DNA of 64,000 nt from Palaemon carinicauda. Its lineage: Eukaryota > Arthropoda > Malacostraca > Decapoda > Palaemonidae. Every line of letters starts with the position of its first letter. The first letter of the stretch is position 1. The stretch is from the NCBI RefSeq assembly GCF_036898095.1, contig NC_090768.1, forward strand, positions 49,875,615 through 49,939,614, written 5' to 3'. The notes beneath the pieces were generated by a model. The model searched no databases, had not been told where the DNA came from, and saw only the letters and a list, made by a program, of their open reading frames with translations. The position numbers were made by a program, and so were the translations under genes. Of this stretch, positions 13,023 through 22,944 are shown piece by piece.

Positions 13023-13235
13023 CCAAGCTACAACCTTAGTTGGAAAAGCAAGATGCTATAAGCCCAGGGGCTCCAACAGGCAAAAATAGCCCAGTGAGGA
13101 AAGGAAATAAGGAAATAAATAAACGAAGAGGACAAATTAACAATAAATCATTCTAAAATAAGTAACAACGTCAAAACAGACATGTCATATATAAACTATT
13201 AACAACATCAAAAACAAATATCTCATAAATAAACT
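12981..13235 (-). mobile_element. LINE 3' region with (TAA)n tail, reverse orientation
   Basis: An (ATT)n run is followed by the reverse complement of the recurring LINE tail, here extended by about 110 more bases (CAGACATGTCATATATAAAC, then ATATCTCATAAATAAAC). These correspond in reverse to the 3' UTR seen in the copies at 14640 and 36362. It is absent from coding sequence and shared with copy 2 at 45969-46240, so the insertion predates the divergence of the copies. Confidence 0.8.
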
Positions 13236-13687
13236 ATAAAAAAAACTCATGTTAACGTTAACGTTATCCATATTCTTTGATAATTGTTATTACTTGTACG
13301 CTTTATTGTACCTGTATGCAATAAATTACATATTCATTACAAACAGAACTACTGTATATGAAAAGATAGTTGTATGAGGTAATGTAGGTAGATTGTTATT
13401 TCATCCCTTCATATTAAGTTTACCCTCAGATACCATATTCATATTAATATTACTATTTAAAAATAACGAAAACACTTTAAACAATATACTCTTAGGGGCT
13501 GTCTAAGGCAAGAGCCCGTGTCTTTCACAACGGTAAGGCAATCTGACAGACAGACAGACAGATTGTTATTTTATTCCAACTGTAAGAAGACCCATGAGGG
13601 TATGTAGAAGGTCGTAGGAACAGTATTTCTCAGTGATTTATCTTTCACTGGAAGTACTGTAGACTTCCATTGAGGTTTCGATAAATT

Positions 13688-13788
13688 TTCATATTCTATT
13701 TTTCCCTATTGGAGCCTTTGGGCTTATAGCATCTTGCTTTTCCAACTAGGGTTGTAACTTGGCTGGTAATAATAATAATAATAATAAC
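13688..13788 (+). mobile_element. LINE 3' tail with (TAA)n end
   Basis: A short forward copy holding only the last ~100 bases of the LINE 3' end (CTATTTTTCCCTATTGGAGC, TTATAGCATCTTGCTTTTCC) and a (TAA)n tract. The tract is much longer in the matching copy at 46681-46812. Confidence 0.8.
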
Positions 13789-13956
13789 CATCTAATAGTT
13801 TTGAAACTTGAAAAAATTTAACCTGGTTCAGTGTTTACTCCATGCTTAACATGATAAATTCTCATTGAATTTTCTACTTCTAAATTTCAAACTCGACATT
13901 CAAAAACGTCTGGTAGTACTTTTCAGCCTTTCAAAATATTGAAGGCTGACTATGCC

Positions 13957-14153
13957 TATAGTCAATTCTTTTTAGTAAGGCAGATTTGCACCGACTCGCA
14001 GGGTCGCCCTTTTAGCTCGGAAAAGTTTCCTGATCGCTGATTTGTTGGATAAGATAATTCTAACCAACCAGATAGCAGGAAACTTTTCCGAGCTAAAAGG
14101 GCACTGCTGCGAGTCGCGGTGCAAATGCGCCTCATTAAAAAAAATTGAGTATA
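13957..14153. mobile_element. foldback (hairpin) MITE-like element
   Basis: The 197-base element is a near-complete inverted repeat. The left arm runs TATAGTCAATTCTTTTTAGT, then TTTGCACCGACTCGCAG, then CCCTTTTAGCTCGGAAAAGT. The right arm carries the reverse complement of each block in reverse order and ends in TTGAGTATA. A loop of a few tens of bases separates the arms. It has no coding capacity. The outermost TATA bases could reflect a TA target duplication of the Tc1/mariner type, but I cannot assign a superfamily. The matching element in copy 2 is at 46982-47178. Confidence 0.78.
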
Positions 14154-14257
14154 GTTAATTTACGATTTTCTACCTGATGGTTTCCTTTTTGAGACGTCTT
14201 CTCGACAAAAGTTGTATATATTTTATATTTCAATTATTGATATTTTAACATAAGAAC

Positions 14258-14260
<3 letters not shown>

Positions 14261-14336
<76 letters not shown>
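14261..14336. repeat. (TA)n microsatellite
   Basis: A simple TA run followed by GACTGGAAACCAATGTCTGC. The copy-2 counterpart at 47285-47608 is expanded and contains an inverted copy of that flanking sequence. Confidence 0.95.
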
Positions 14337-14338
<2 letters not shown>

Positions 14339-14639
14339 CTGGAAACCAATGTCTGCTTCACATTAAGCTACACAAAGGCATGAATTTTTACTCCAAAATT
14401 CAGAGACTTTAACTTCACAGCTCAAAAATGAAAAAATCAAGGTCCTTAAACCATTGTTGAATCTAAAAGTATGGTCTAATATTTAAATGATTGTAGAATT
14501 CAGAGTTCATGGAGCATCCCTTCACCACTGAAAGCTTACTTTTTATTTTAACATTATAATTACATCATGGTAACTATGACAAATTTTCACAATTCATCAT
14601 ATTAGACTTATTATTTTATTTCCATGTGAGTGATCAAAT

Positions 14640-14993
14640 ATCCTTGTGGAATGATCTTCCTAATCGGGTAGTTGAATCAGTAGAACTTCAAAAGCTCAAA
14701 GTTGGAGCAAAGATTTTTATGTTGACCAGGCTGACATGAGTCTTTTTATAGTTTATATATGACATATCTGTTTTTGATGTTGTTAATAGTTTATATAGGA
14801 CATATCTGTTTTGACTCTGTTACTGTTTTTAGAATGATATATTGTTGATTTATTATCATCATTTATTTATTTCCTTATTTCCTTTCCTCACTGAGCTATT
14901 TATCCCTATTGGAGCCCTTAGGCTTATAGCATCTTGCTTTTCCAACTAGGGTTGTAGCTTGGCTAGTAATAATAATAATAATAATGATAATAG
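14640..14993 (+). mobile_element. LINE 3' end with the last codons of its ORF, 3' UTR and (TAA)n tail
   Basis: The left part can be read as the last residues of a retrotransposon protein, of the type WNDLPNRVVESVELQKL, ending in a stop after LTRLT. It is followed by the ~250-base 3' UTR with the recurring core and (TAA)n. This links the short tails elsewhere in the window to a protein-coding LINE. It is present in both copies (second at 47885-48211). Confidence 0.78.
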
Positions 14994-15334
14994 TAAAGTT
15001 ACACTAAATGAATCTATCGTTTAAAGTACTGTATTGTGAATCATATATCATAGTACAGTACTGATATTTAAAGCACTATTAAAGCTTTTTATTAGTTATA
15101 TGTCTAAGCTCTTATACTGCTTTTATCGATCATGAATGCAGTACAGTACAGTATTGTAAATTTCAAGTGTTCAGTTCGTCAGGAACATATCAGACAGACA
15201 AAAATATACAACTTTTATTTTGATTTCATAGTAATGTATACTGAATGGTCCATACTATGGATCCTGATGTGCAGACTTGCAATATGGTTGAAACATTACT
15301 GTACTGTAGTTTGAAGGTTATGAGAACAACAAAA

Positions 15335-15337
<3 letters not shown>

Positions 15338-15422
<85 letters not shown>

Positions 15423-15458
15423 ACTGTAGTTTGAAGGTCTTGAGAACAAACAAATTAT

Positions 15459-15553
<95 letters not shown>

Positions 15554-15583
15554 TGTTGTTTGAAGGTTATGAGAACAAAAAAA

Positions 15584-15653
<70 letters not shown>

Positions 15654-15730
15654 ATTGTAGTTTGAAGGTTATGAGAAAAAAATATGAGAGAGAGAGACTA
15701 CTGTAGTTTGAAGGTTATGAGAACAAAAAA

Positions 15731-15817
<87 letters not shown>

Positions 15818-15847
15818 ACTGTAGTTTGAAGGTTATGAGAAAAAATA

Positions 15848-15917
<70 letters not shown>

Positions 15918-15951
15918 CTACTGTAGTTTGAAGGTTATGAGAAAAAAATAT

Positions 15952-15993
<42 letters not shown>

Positions 15994-16023
15994 CTATTGT
16001 AGTTTGAAGGTTATGAGAAAAAA

Positions 16024-16111
<88 letters not shown>
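15338..16111. repeat. (GA)n-based minisatellite, 8 higher-order units
   Basis: Blocks of (GA)n are separated eight times by a 35-45 base linker of the form TACTGTAGTTTGAAGGTTAT followed by GAGAAAAAAATATGAGAG. Linkers start near 15303, 15420, 15550, 15652, 15698, 15815, 15917 and 15993. Copy 2 has one linker and one GA block (48526-48655), so this is a variable-number tandem repeat that differs strongly between the copies. It lies about 230 bases upstream of an ecd exon. Confidence 0.94.
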
Positions 16112-16113
<2 letters not shown>

Positions 16114-16336
16114 TGTTAACAACTGTATACAATACAGTATAAGGTGTCTATTGTGACCCATTAAATTTTATATTTTTTTTTCACTTCTCATACTTTGTTT
16201 GAATTATTTTTTTTTGCATTTTCTATTTTATTTTATTTTGGTAGTTTTTATTAAGTTTTATCTAGTCTAAGAATATGGTACATTACAGTATATTGGTTTC
16301 ATTAATTAGATTTTTTTTTGTGCATTTCATTTTCAG

Positions 16337-16516
16337 GCCCTACGTGTGATGCGCCATTTCCCTCCCGAGATGAGAGTGATGACAGCTGTACGATTCAGTA
16401 AGGCTCTCTACGCCCAAATTGTTGCAAATCGGTATGCCCCTGACGTCAGGACTGGATGGGACCTTCCGTTACCTGCTCATCCTTCCTTCAAGGCTCATGA
16501 TCTTGGCATGAAACTG
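16337..16516 (+). CDS. ecd: ecdysoneless (ECD) exon, copy 1
   Basis: This exon encodes 60 residues, starting ALRVMRHFPPEMRVMTAV and including RFSKALYAQIVANRYAPD and FKAHDLGMKL. It is the most conserved part of the family in this window: human ECD has TRIMTSVTF, KCLYAQLVQQRFVPD and YRAHELGMKL at the same spacing. The acceptor is TTTTCAG at 16330-16336 and the donor is CTG|GTCAGT. It starts and ends between codons. The preceding intron is 11.8 kb. I infer a structural role in the core of the protein; no catalytic residues are known for this family. The copy-2 homologue differs by one synonymous change (CTT/CTC). Confidence 0.95.
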
Positions 16517-16578
16517 GTCAGTCACTTATGCTATAAGTTACCTGAGAAATTGGGCTACACTTGATGTATATAAAGGGT

Positions 16579-16625
<47 letters not shown>

Positions 16626-16965
16626 TATATGACTTGCACACCTCTATCCTTGCTGAGGCCTGACTCCAATGAGATTACCTTGGTATGGATACCTCGATAA
16701 AATAACCATTTCTTATTGTAATTAATTACTTATTTCAAACAAATATGTAAAAAGTTGGAATTTGCTATACTCAATAAGTGCCTAGAGTTTGAGAAGGGTA
16801 TCTGATAGTAGAGTTGACTACAAGAAACCTGTACACAATTTAGAATCTGCCTTCTGAATGAAATCTGTTGAATCTGCCAGTCTTGAAGTTCAAGTTTTTT
16901 AGTTTCAGAAGAAACAGGGGTTTACCAACTATGCTTTACTTTTTTTTTATTTGAGGGTTTATTTT
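16517..16965. other. ecd intron segment
   Basis: Intron sequence after the GTCAGT donor. It includes a poly(T) run of about 45 bases at 16580-16624, which is only about 7 T with an interruption in copy 2. Nothing else is recognised before the LINE insertion. Confidence 0.6.
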
Positions 16966-19900
16966 CATCTATCTATCTATATACCAAGGCACTTCCCCCA
17001 ATTTTGGGGGGTAGCCGACACCAACAATGAAACAAACAAAAAGGGGACCTCTACTCTCTATGTTCCTTCAGCCTAATCAGGGACTCAACCGAGTTCAGCT
17101 GGTACTGCTAGGGTGCCACAGCCCAACCTCCCACATTTCCACCACAGAAGAAGCTTCATAATGCTGACTCCCCTACTGCTGCTACCTCCGCGGTCATGTA
17201 AGGCCCCGGAGGAAGCAGCAGGGCCTACTGGAACTGCGTCACAATCGCTCGCCATTCATTCCTATTTCTAGCACGCTATCTTGCCTCTCTCACATCTATC
17301 CTCCTATCACCCAGAGCTTTCTTCACACCATCCATCCACCCAAACCTCGGCCTTCCTCTTGTACTTCTCCCCTCAACTCTTGCATTCATCACCTTCTTTA
17401 GCAGACAACCATTTTCCATTCTCTCAACATGGCCAAACCACCTCAACACATTCATATCCACTCTAGCCGCTAACTCATTTCTTACACCCGTTCTCTCTCT
17501 CACCACTTCGTTCCTAACCCTATCTACTCGAGATACACCAGCCATACTTCTCAGACACTTCATCTCAAACACATTCAATTTCTGTCTCTCCATCACTTTC
17601 ATTCCCCACGACTCCGATCCATACATCACAGTTGGTACAATCACTTTCTCATATAGAACTCTCTTTACATTCATGCCCAACCCTCTATTTTTTACTACTC
17701 CCTTAACTGCCCCCAAAACTTTGCAACCTTCATTCACTCTCTGACGTACATCTGCTTCCACTCCACCATTTGCTGCAACAACAGACCCCAAGTACTTAAA
17801 CTGATCCACCTCCTCAAGTAACTCTCCATTCAACATGACATTCAACCTTGCACCACCTTCCCTTCTCGTACATCTCATAACCTTACTCTTACCCACATTA
17901 ACTCTCAACTTCCTTCTCTCACACACCCTTCCAAATTCTGTCACTAGTCGGTCAAGCTTCTCTTCTGTGTCTGCTACCAGTACAGTATCATCCGCAAACA
18001 GCAACTGATTTACCTCCCCTTCATGGTCATTCTCGCCTACCAGTTTTAATCCTCGTCCAAGCACTCGAGCATTCACCTCTCTCACCACTCCATCAACATA
18101 CAAGTTAAACAACCACGGCGACATCACACATCCCTGTCTCAGCCCCACTCTCACCGGAAACCAATCACTCACTTCATTTCCTATTCTAACACATGCTTTA
18201 CTACCTTTGTATAAACTTTTCACTGCTTGCAACAACCTTCCACCAACTCCATATAACCTCATCACATCCCACATTGCTTCCCTATCAACTCTATCATATG
18301 CTTTCTCCAGATCCATAAACGCAACATACACCTCCTTACCTTTTGCTAAATATTTCTCGCATATCTGCCTAACTGTAAAAATCTGATTCATACAACCCCT
18401 ACCTCTTCTAAAACCACCCTGTACTTCCAAGATTGCATTCTCTGTTTTATCCTTAATCCTATTAATCAGTACTCTACCATACACTTTTCCAACTACACTC
18501 AACAAACTAATACCTCTTGAATTACAACACTCATGCACATCTCCCTTACCCTTATATAGTGGTACAATACATGCACAAACCCAATCTACTGGTACCATTG
18601 ACAACACAAAACACATATTAAACAATCTCACCAACCATTCAAGTACAGTCACACCCCCTTCCTTCAACATCTCAGCTTTCACACCGTCCATACCAGATGC
18701 TTTTCCTACTCTCGTTTCATCTAGTGCTCTCCTCACTTCCTCTATTGTTATCTCTCTCTCATTCTCATCTCCCATCACTGGCACCTCAACACCTGGAACA
18801 GCAGTTATATTTGCCTCCCTATTATCCTCAACATTCAGCAAACTTTCAAAATATTCCGCCCACCTTTTCCTTGCCTCCTCTCCTTTTAACAACCTTCCAT
18901 TTCCATCTTTCACTGTCTCTTCAATTCTTGCACCAGCCTTCCTTACTCTCTTCACTTCTTTCCAAAACTTCTTCTTATTCTCTTCATATGACTGACCCAA
19001 TCCCTGACCCCACCTCAGGTCAGCTGCCCTCTTTGCCTCACGTACCTTGCGCTTTACTTCCACCTTTTTCTCTCTATATTTTTCATACTTCTCTATACTA
19101 TTACTCTGCAGCCATTCTTCAAAAGCCCTCTTCTTCTCTTCCACTTTCACCTTCACTCCTTCATTCCACCATTCACTGCCCTTCCTCATGCTGCCTCCAA
19201 CAACCTTCTTGCCACATACATCACTTGCAATCCCAACAAAATTTTCTTTTACTAACTTCCATTCCTCCTCTAAATTACCAGTTTCTCTTACTCCCACCTC
19301 ATCATATGCCATTTTCAACCTTTTCTGATATTTACTTCTTACCCCCGGTTTTATTAGCTCTTCAATCCTCACTACCTCCCTTTTACATCCACCTACTCTA
19401 TTCCCCCACTCTTTTGCTACAACTAATTTTCCTTCCACTAAAAAATGATCAGACATACCGTTAGCCATACCCCTAAACACGTGCACGTCTTTCAATCTTC
19501 CAAACATTCTTCTAGTTACCAACACATAATCCATTAATGCCCTTTCTACTACTCTTCCATTTGCCACTCTTACCCATGTATACTTATTCTTATCTTTCTT
19601 TTTAAAGAAGCTAGCACCTATTACCATCTCTTGTTCAACACACATGTCTACCAGTCTCTCACCACTCTCATTTTCACCTGGTACGCCATACTTACCAATG
19701 ACACCTTCTACCTCTCCAGCGCCCACTCTAGCATTTAAGTCACCCATAACAACTACATAATTCCTTCTACCCAGTCCTTCTACACACCTAGTTAAATCAT
19801 TCCAGAACTCATTCCGATCTTCTTCACTTTTCTCACTACCTGGCCCATACGCACTGACAAACGCCCAACATTCCCTACCCAACCTAACCCTTACCCACAT

Positions 19901-20226
19901 TAACCTAGATGATATCTCCTTCCATTCCACTACTTTACCTGTCATCCATTCACTCAGCAATAACGCCACACCCTCTCTCGCTCTTCCCCTTTCAATCCCA
20001 GACACTCTACCAGACATTTCACCAAACATCACTTCACCCTTTCCTTTCATCTTTGTCTCACTCAAGGCCAATACATCCATCCTTCTACTTCTAAACATAC
20101 TTCCAATCTCACATCTTTTACTCTCTATCGTACTACATCCACGCACATTTAAACACCCCAAAACTAGAGTGCGGGGAGCAGTCACTCTCCCCCCAGCTCC
20201 ATCTCCTTGTCGATGTCTCGTAGGAA
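16966..20226 (-). mobile_element. non-LTR retrotransposon (RTE-like LINE), 5'-truncated, present only in copy 1
   Basis: A 3.26 kb insertion on the - strand in the second visible ecd intron. In copy 2 the empty site is intact at about 49471-49482 (GGGTTTATTTTTATATTTAT). The element has one long ORF (17276-20185), about 310 bases of 3' sequence and a short tail of ATAG repeats at the + strand left end (CATCTATCTATCTATATACC). No target-site duplication longer than about five A/T bases is evident. The reading frame stays open to the right edge with no ATG near the start, so the 5' end is probably truncated. A 3' fragment of a related element lies at 37217-37657. I call it RTE-like from the C-terminal motif LRWFGHVERM; the exact clade is uncertain. 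Confidence 0.9.
17276..20185 (-). CDS. LINE endonuclease / reverse transcriptase polyprotein (nearly intact)
   Basis: The 969-residue frame encodes an apurinic-type endonuclease followed by reverse transcriptase. Endonuclease motifs in the first ~250 residues are LNVRG, LSETKMKGKGE, YGPG, VVVMGDLNARVG and SDHFLVEGKL. RT motifs from about residue 480 are VPLYKGKGD, GISLLSVVGKVYGRVL, FRRGRGCMNQIF, FMDLEKAYDRVDRE, GLRQGCVMSPWLFNLY and LLFADDTVLVAD (catalytic ADD, about residue 735). The C-terminal part has FKYLGSVV and LRWFGHVERM. The 5' end of the frame is a GTG and the frame continues open upstream to the element edge, so the true start is lost or further 5'. The frame stops at a TAG after VREAR; beyond it the same frame continues RARNRNEWRAI to another stop, and the fragment at 37217-37657 reads through this point, so the TAG looks like a nonsense mutation removing about 17 residues. 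It is not a host gene. Integrity suggests recent insertion. Confidence 0.93.
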   Translation of the reverse strand: MTAPRTLVLGCLNVRGCSTIESKRCEIGSMFRSRRMDVLALSETKMKGKGEVMFGEMSGRVSGIERGRAREGVALLLSEWMTGKVVEWKEISSRLMWVRVRLGRECWAFVSAYGPGSEKSEEDRNEFWNDLTRCVEGLGRRNYVVVMGDLNARVGAGEVEGVIGKYGVPGENESGERLVDMCVEQEMVIGASFFKKKDKNKYTWVRVANGRVVERALMDYVLVTRRMFGRLKDVHVFRGMANGMSDHFLVEGKLVVAKEWGNRVGGCKREVVRIEELIKPGVRSKYQKRLKMAYDEVGVRETGNLEEEWKLVKENFVGIASDVCGKKVVGGSMRKGSEWWNEGVKVKVEEKKRAFEEWLQSNSIEKYEKYREKKVEVKRKVREAKRAADLRWGQGLGQSYEENKKKFWKEVKRVRKAGARIEETVKDGNGRLLKGEEARKRWAEYFESLLNVEDNREANITAVPGVEVPVMGDENEREITIEEVRRALDETRVGKASGMDGVKAEMLKEGGVTVLEWLVRLFNMCFVLSMVPVDWVCACIVPLYKGKGDVHECCNSRGISLLSVVGKVYGRVLINRIKDKTENAILEVQGGFRRGRGCMNQIFTVRQICEKYLAKGKEVYVAFMDLEKAYDRVDREAMWDVMRLYGVGGRLLQAVKSLYKGSKACVRIGNEVSDWFPVRVGLRQGCVMSPWLFNLYVDGVVREVNARVLGRGLKLVGENDHEGEVNQLLFADDTVLVADTEEKLDRLVTEFGRVCERRKLRVNVGKSKVMRCTRREGGARLNVMLNGELLEEVDQFKYLGSVVAANGGVEADVRQRVNEGCKVLGAVKGVVKNRGLGMNVKRVLYEKVIVPTVMYGSESWGMKVMERQKLNVFEMKCLRSMAGVSRVDRVRNEVVRERTGVRNELAARVDMNVLRWFGHVERMENGCLLKKVMNARVEGRSTRGRPRFGWMDGVKKALGDRRIDVREAR

Positions 20227-21471
20227 TTTATATTTAAATCATGAGCATAAACTAGGTATTATGTTTCAAGTGTATACCTTCTGAAAATGTGAAAGCCTCA
20301 TTATTTGGATAGGTACACTACATTTCCTTTTAAAAGCTGCTCAAGCTATAGATTTCTTGAGGTGCATTCAATATTTTTCCTTTTTGAATAACAGTCTTAA
20401 TGAAAATATTGATAAAGATGTTTACAACATTGTTTGAGGAACCAATTAAAACAATGAAAGTGGGCCCAGTTTATTCAACTGCAACCTTTTCTTTCTCACA
20501 GTAAAAGTTATCACTCCAAAAAAGGGATTTTGACGAAGGAAAAATCTATTTCTGGGCTCAACCTGTGTCGCTCCGTGAAATGCTCCTTAAAACACCATTT
20601 CAAAGGTATAAATACTGCTAAATATACCAGAGATAAAAGTTGCATGGAATGCCAGGAATATACCCAGCTCGCTCACCCCTCAAGGGTGTCGGCATTAAAA
20701 CTGGGGCGAGTGATACCACTACCAAAGGTCCCTTTCCAATTAGACTTCTCCCTCCTCAAAATCCCCCGTTACTACGAGGTGTCGTTCACTACTCATAGTT
20801 TCATACATGTAGATGATAATCATAGAAAGAGAAGAAAAATACCTTTTATAAATCTATGAGAAGTATAATGCCTGTTGTAGATTTTTACCATACATTGTTT
20901 ATTATTGCTTTTTCTGCCCAAAATTATTGGTAGCTTGAATAGTATGAGAAGAAAATTATCAGTACCGGTTATTTGTATTTTCCATGCGGAATAATGAACT
21001 TTTTTCTGTTCAAGAAATTATTGGATGTGAAAGGAGATAAAGCTTTGTTGCAGACCATGTTTAAAAAATCAGTTTCATTCAAACCCCCCCCCTCAAAAAA
21101 AAGCCAATTACAACAGGTATAGCTATTTATTTGGGTTAAGCTTATTCCAACTACAGTATATTATTTTGATTATTAACATATTTTTCCCAAATAAATTTCC
21201 TAGAATGGATTTAAATTTTGGTTTAATATGTTACTACTGTGTTGTTAAAACATGTTTTTCTATTGTAATATTTTCGTTACAACAATTTTGTTGAATTTAT
21301 CACAATAAAGAATATATATGAATGGGAGATTGCCTGTGCGAGAGACTAATTTCTATGGATCATAAGGGCCAGGTCAAAGCTATAACAAAAGGATGGTGTC
21401 AGCAATTTCCGGTGTAACTAGTGTACATAATTACAAATACCTTCATCCTTGATCTCATTTAAACATTATAG
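20227..21471. other. ecd intron, remainder of the second visible intron
   Basis: The flank of the LINE insertion matches copy 2 (49483-50735) closely. It includes the possible repeat at 20515-20870 and ends in a polypyrimidine-poor acceptor, CATTATAG, before the exon at 21472. No other gene or element is recognised. Confidence 0.55.
20515..20870. repeat. candidate interspersed repeat
   Basis: The segment begins AAAAAAGGGATTTTGACGAA and contains CTGTGTCGCTCCGTGAAATG, CTCACCCCTCAAGGGTGTCG and CGTTACTACGAGGTGTCGTT. It is higher in G+C than its A/T-rich surroundings. Its internal ORF (20530-20859) is unlike ecd. From memory, sequences of this type recur in shrimp genomes, but inside this window I see it only at the two homologous positions (also 49770-50110), so repeat status is not shown here. 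Confidence 0.35.
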
Positions 21472-21642
21472 GCTTGCGGTTTTGAACTTCTAGTATGCAC
21501 AGCTGGTGGTGTGACCCCTGTGTCCACACCTACATCAGAACCGTGCTCTCCAGAAGATGCTCCAACATCCAAACTAGATCTGGCAAACAACCCAAAATGG
21601 ATTCGCTATCAACAGTCCCTGTCAGAAAAGGGATATTTTCGG
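21472..21642 (+). CDS. ecd: ecdysoneless (ECD) exon, copy 1
   Basis: Encodes 57 residues from ACGFELLVCTAG to YQQSLSEKGYFR, continuing the GMKL block of the previous exon as in human ECD (AHGFEILC, then FLESLKKNDYFKG). The insert between these two blocks is rich in P, S, T and D and is probably a flexible linker. The acceptor is ATTATAG and the donor CGG|GTATGG. It begins and ends between codons. The copy-2 exon differs by one synonymous serine codon (TCA/TCC). Confidence 0.93.
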
Positions 21643-21755
21643 GTATGGTCGACTTTATTCTGATTGATATACTGTATGTGGAATATTTATCATGTTTTCT
21701 GGCCTTTATGTTGCAGCCATACAGCTATTATTAAATCTAAAACACCTTTTTTCAG

Positions 21756-21957
21756 GGTGAGCTAGAAGGATCAAAATTATATAAGGAATTGGAGGACCGT
21801 GCTCAACAGTTTTTCATCACTAACATGCTGTCTGGTGATGGATCCAATGTTGGTGATACATTATCTGCTGGTGCTATCATAATTAAACTGCTTAGTAAAG
21901 TGAATATTGATTATGAATTCTACAAAGAAAGGGCCACTCGATTAGTTCCTGCTGATG
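21756..21957 (+). CDS. ecd: ecdysoneless (ECD) exon, copy 1
   Basis: Encodes GELEGSKLYKELEDRAQQFF and ends near YKERATRLVPADD. Human ECD has [20 protein letters not shown] at this place, so the alignment is clear. A 113-base intron separates it from the previous exon, the shortest in the gene. The acceptor is TTTTTTCAG and the donor G|GTTAGT. The exon ends after the first base of a codon and joins the exon at 22552, where AT completes an aspartate. It is identical in sequence to copy 2. Confidence 0.94.
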
Positions 21958-22551
21958 GTTAGTATGCATGACACTTCTCTTGTTGCTAAAAGGTAATGCA
22001 TTTCCTTGATACAAGTCTTTCCTTTAAAGATCAGGTTTGAGGTACACTTTTTTTTATGTGAAATTACATTGGAAAGTAGTAAACCATTAACTCTTAACAC
22101 ATAAAATCAAAGTGACATTACTTACTGGGCAAAAAATATTTATAGTAAAGTTTTGATTTTCAATCACCATTGTTCAAGTAACTGATATGATGAATTGAAT
22201 TACAACAACAAGTGATTATTCTAGAAGACAAAAAATGGACGGCTGTATTAAATGAAAATATCTTCTGCAACTTTTATCCATTATTAACATAAAAACTCAG
22301 ATTATACATGTCCAATAAGGTTTATCCAAGATTTATAATGCACAGAGTAGTAATTTTTGCAGAGGGAATAAATGTAATTTAAAATAAGCTCTTGAGTTTT
22401 AAGTTGAGACTTGAGTTTTGATTATGACAGTTTAGTTTTGGTGACCAATAGTTCACTGGTATTAATAAATATTTAGAGGACATATTTGGTATGAGTTGCA
22501 GTGTAATTTTTTGGGAGGACAAAAGATGTTAATGTTCCCTTTTTCTTGCAG
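21958..22551. other. ecd intron
   Basis: A 594-base A/T-rich intron between GTTAGT and TTTTTCTTGCAG. No repeat or ORF of interest is seen. It differs from copy 2 by scattered substitutions and small indels, visibly more than the flanking exons do. Confidence 0.75.
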
Positions 22552-22944
22552 ATGATAGCTGGCTGAATATTACCCCTGATGCTTTGGATGAATGGTTGGA
22601 ATCCAAATTCGGAACTAATGGTAATGAAGTACCAAAGGGAGCAAGCGAGGAGGAAGTTATGAATTCACTCTCAGCCTTTTTAGGTCATATGTCTGATTTG
22701 GAAGGTGCAGAAGTCCCTCAGGATTTGCAAGATCGTATTAGGAAACTTTCAACTCTGTCAACTCGGAAAAGTTCTTCAAGTAAAGGCAGAAAGGTTTCTA
22801 ACCTTTCAGTTCACCCACAAGTTCGCAAAATCTCCAATCAGTCTAATATATCTGAATCATCTAACAGTTCTGAGATGTCATCCTTTTCAAACAAAGTTGA
22901 TTTCAGTGCTGATTCCTTTACGGATGCTTTGGCAAATGTTCTAG
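22552..22944 (+). CDS. ecd: ecdysoneless (ECD) exon, copy 1
   Basis: Encodes about 131 residues beginning DDSWLNITPDALDEWLESKF. Human ECD has DDDQWLDLSPDQLDQLL here, a family hallmark. It continues through SLSAFLGHMSDLEGAEVPQD (human SMKAFISKVSTHKGAELP), a serine-rich basic stretch with RKSSSSKGRK, and VDFSADSFTDALANVLG (human ITFDADSFLNYFDKILG). The acceptor is TTCTTGCAG and the donor G|GTAAGT; it starts with two bases of a split codon and ends after one base. Compared with copy 2 I count seven substitutions, all synonymous. The serine-rich part is probably disordered and phosphorylated (inference). Confidence 0.95.

Noticed and set aside
18697..19464. 255-residue + strand ORF
   Set aside because: It lies wholly antisense to the LINE polyprotein and is a low-complexity L/S/P/H-rich shadow frame.
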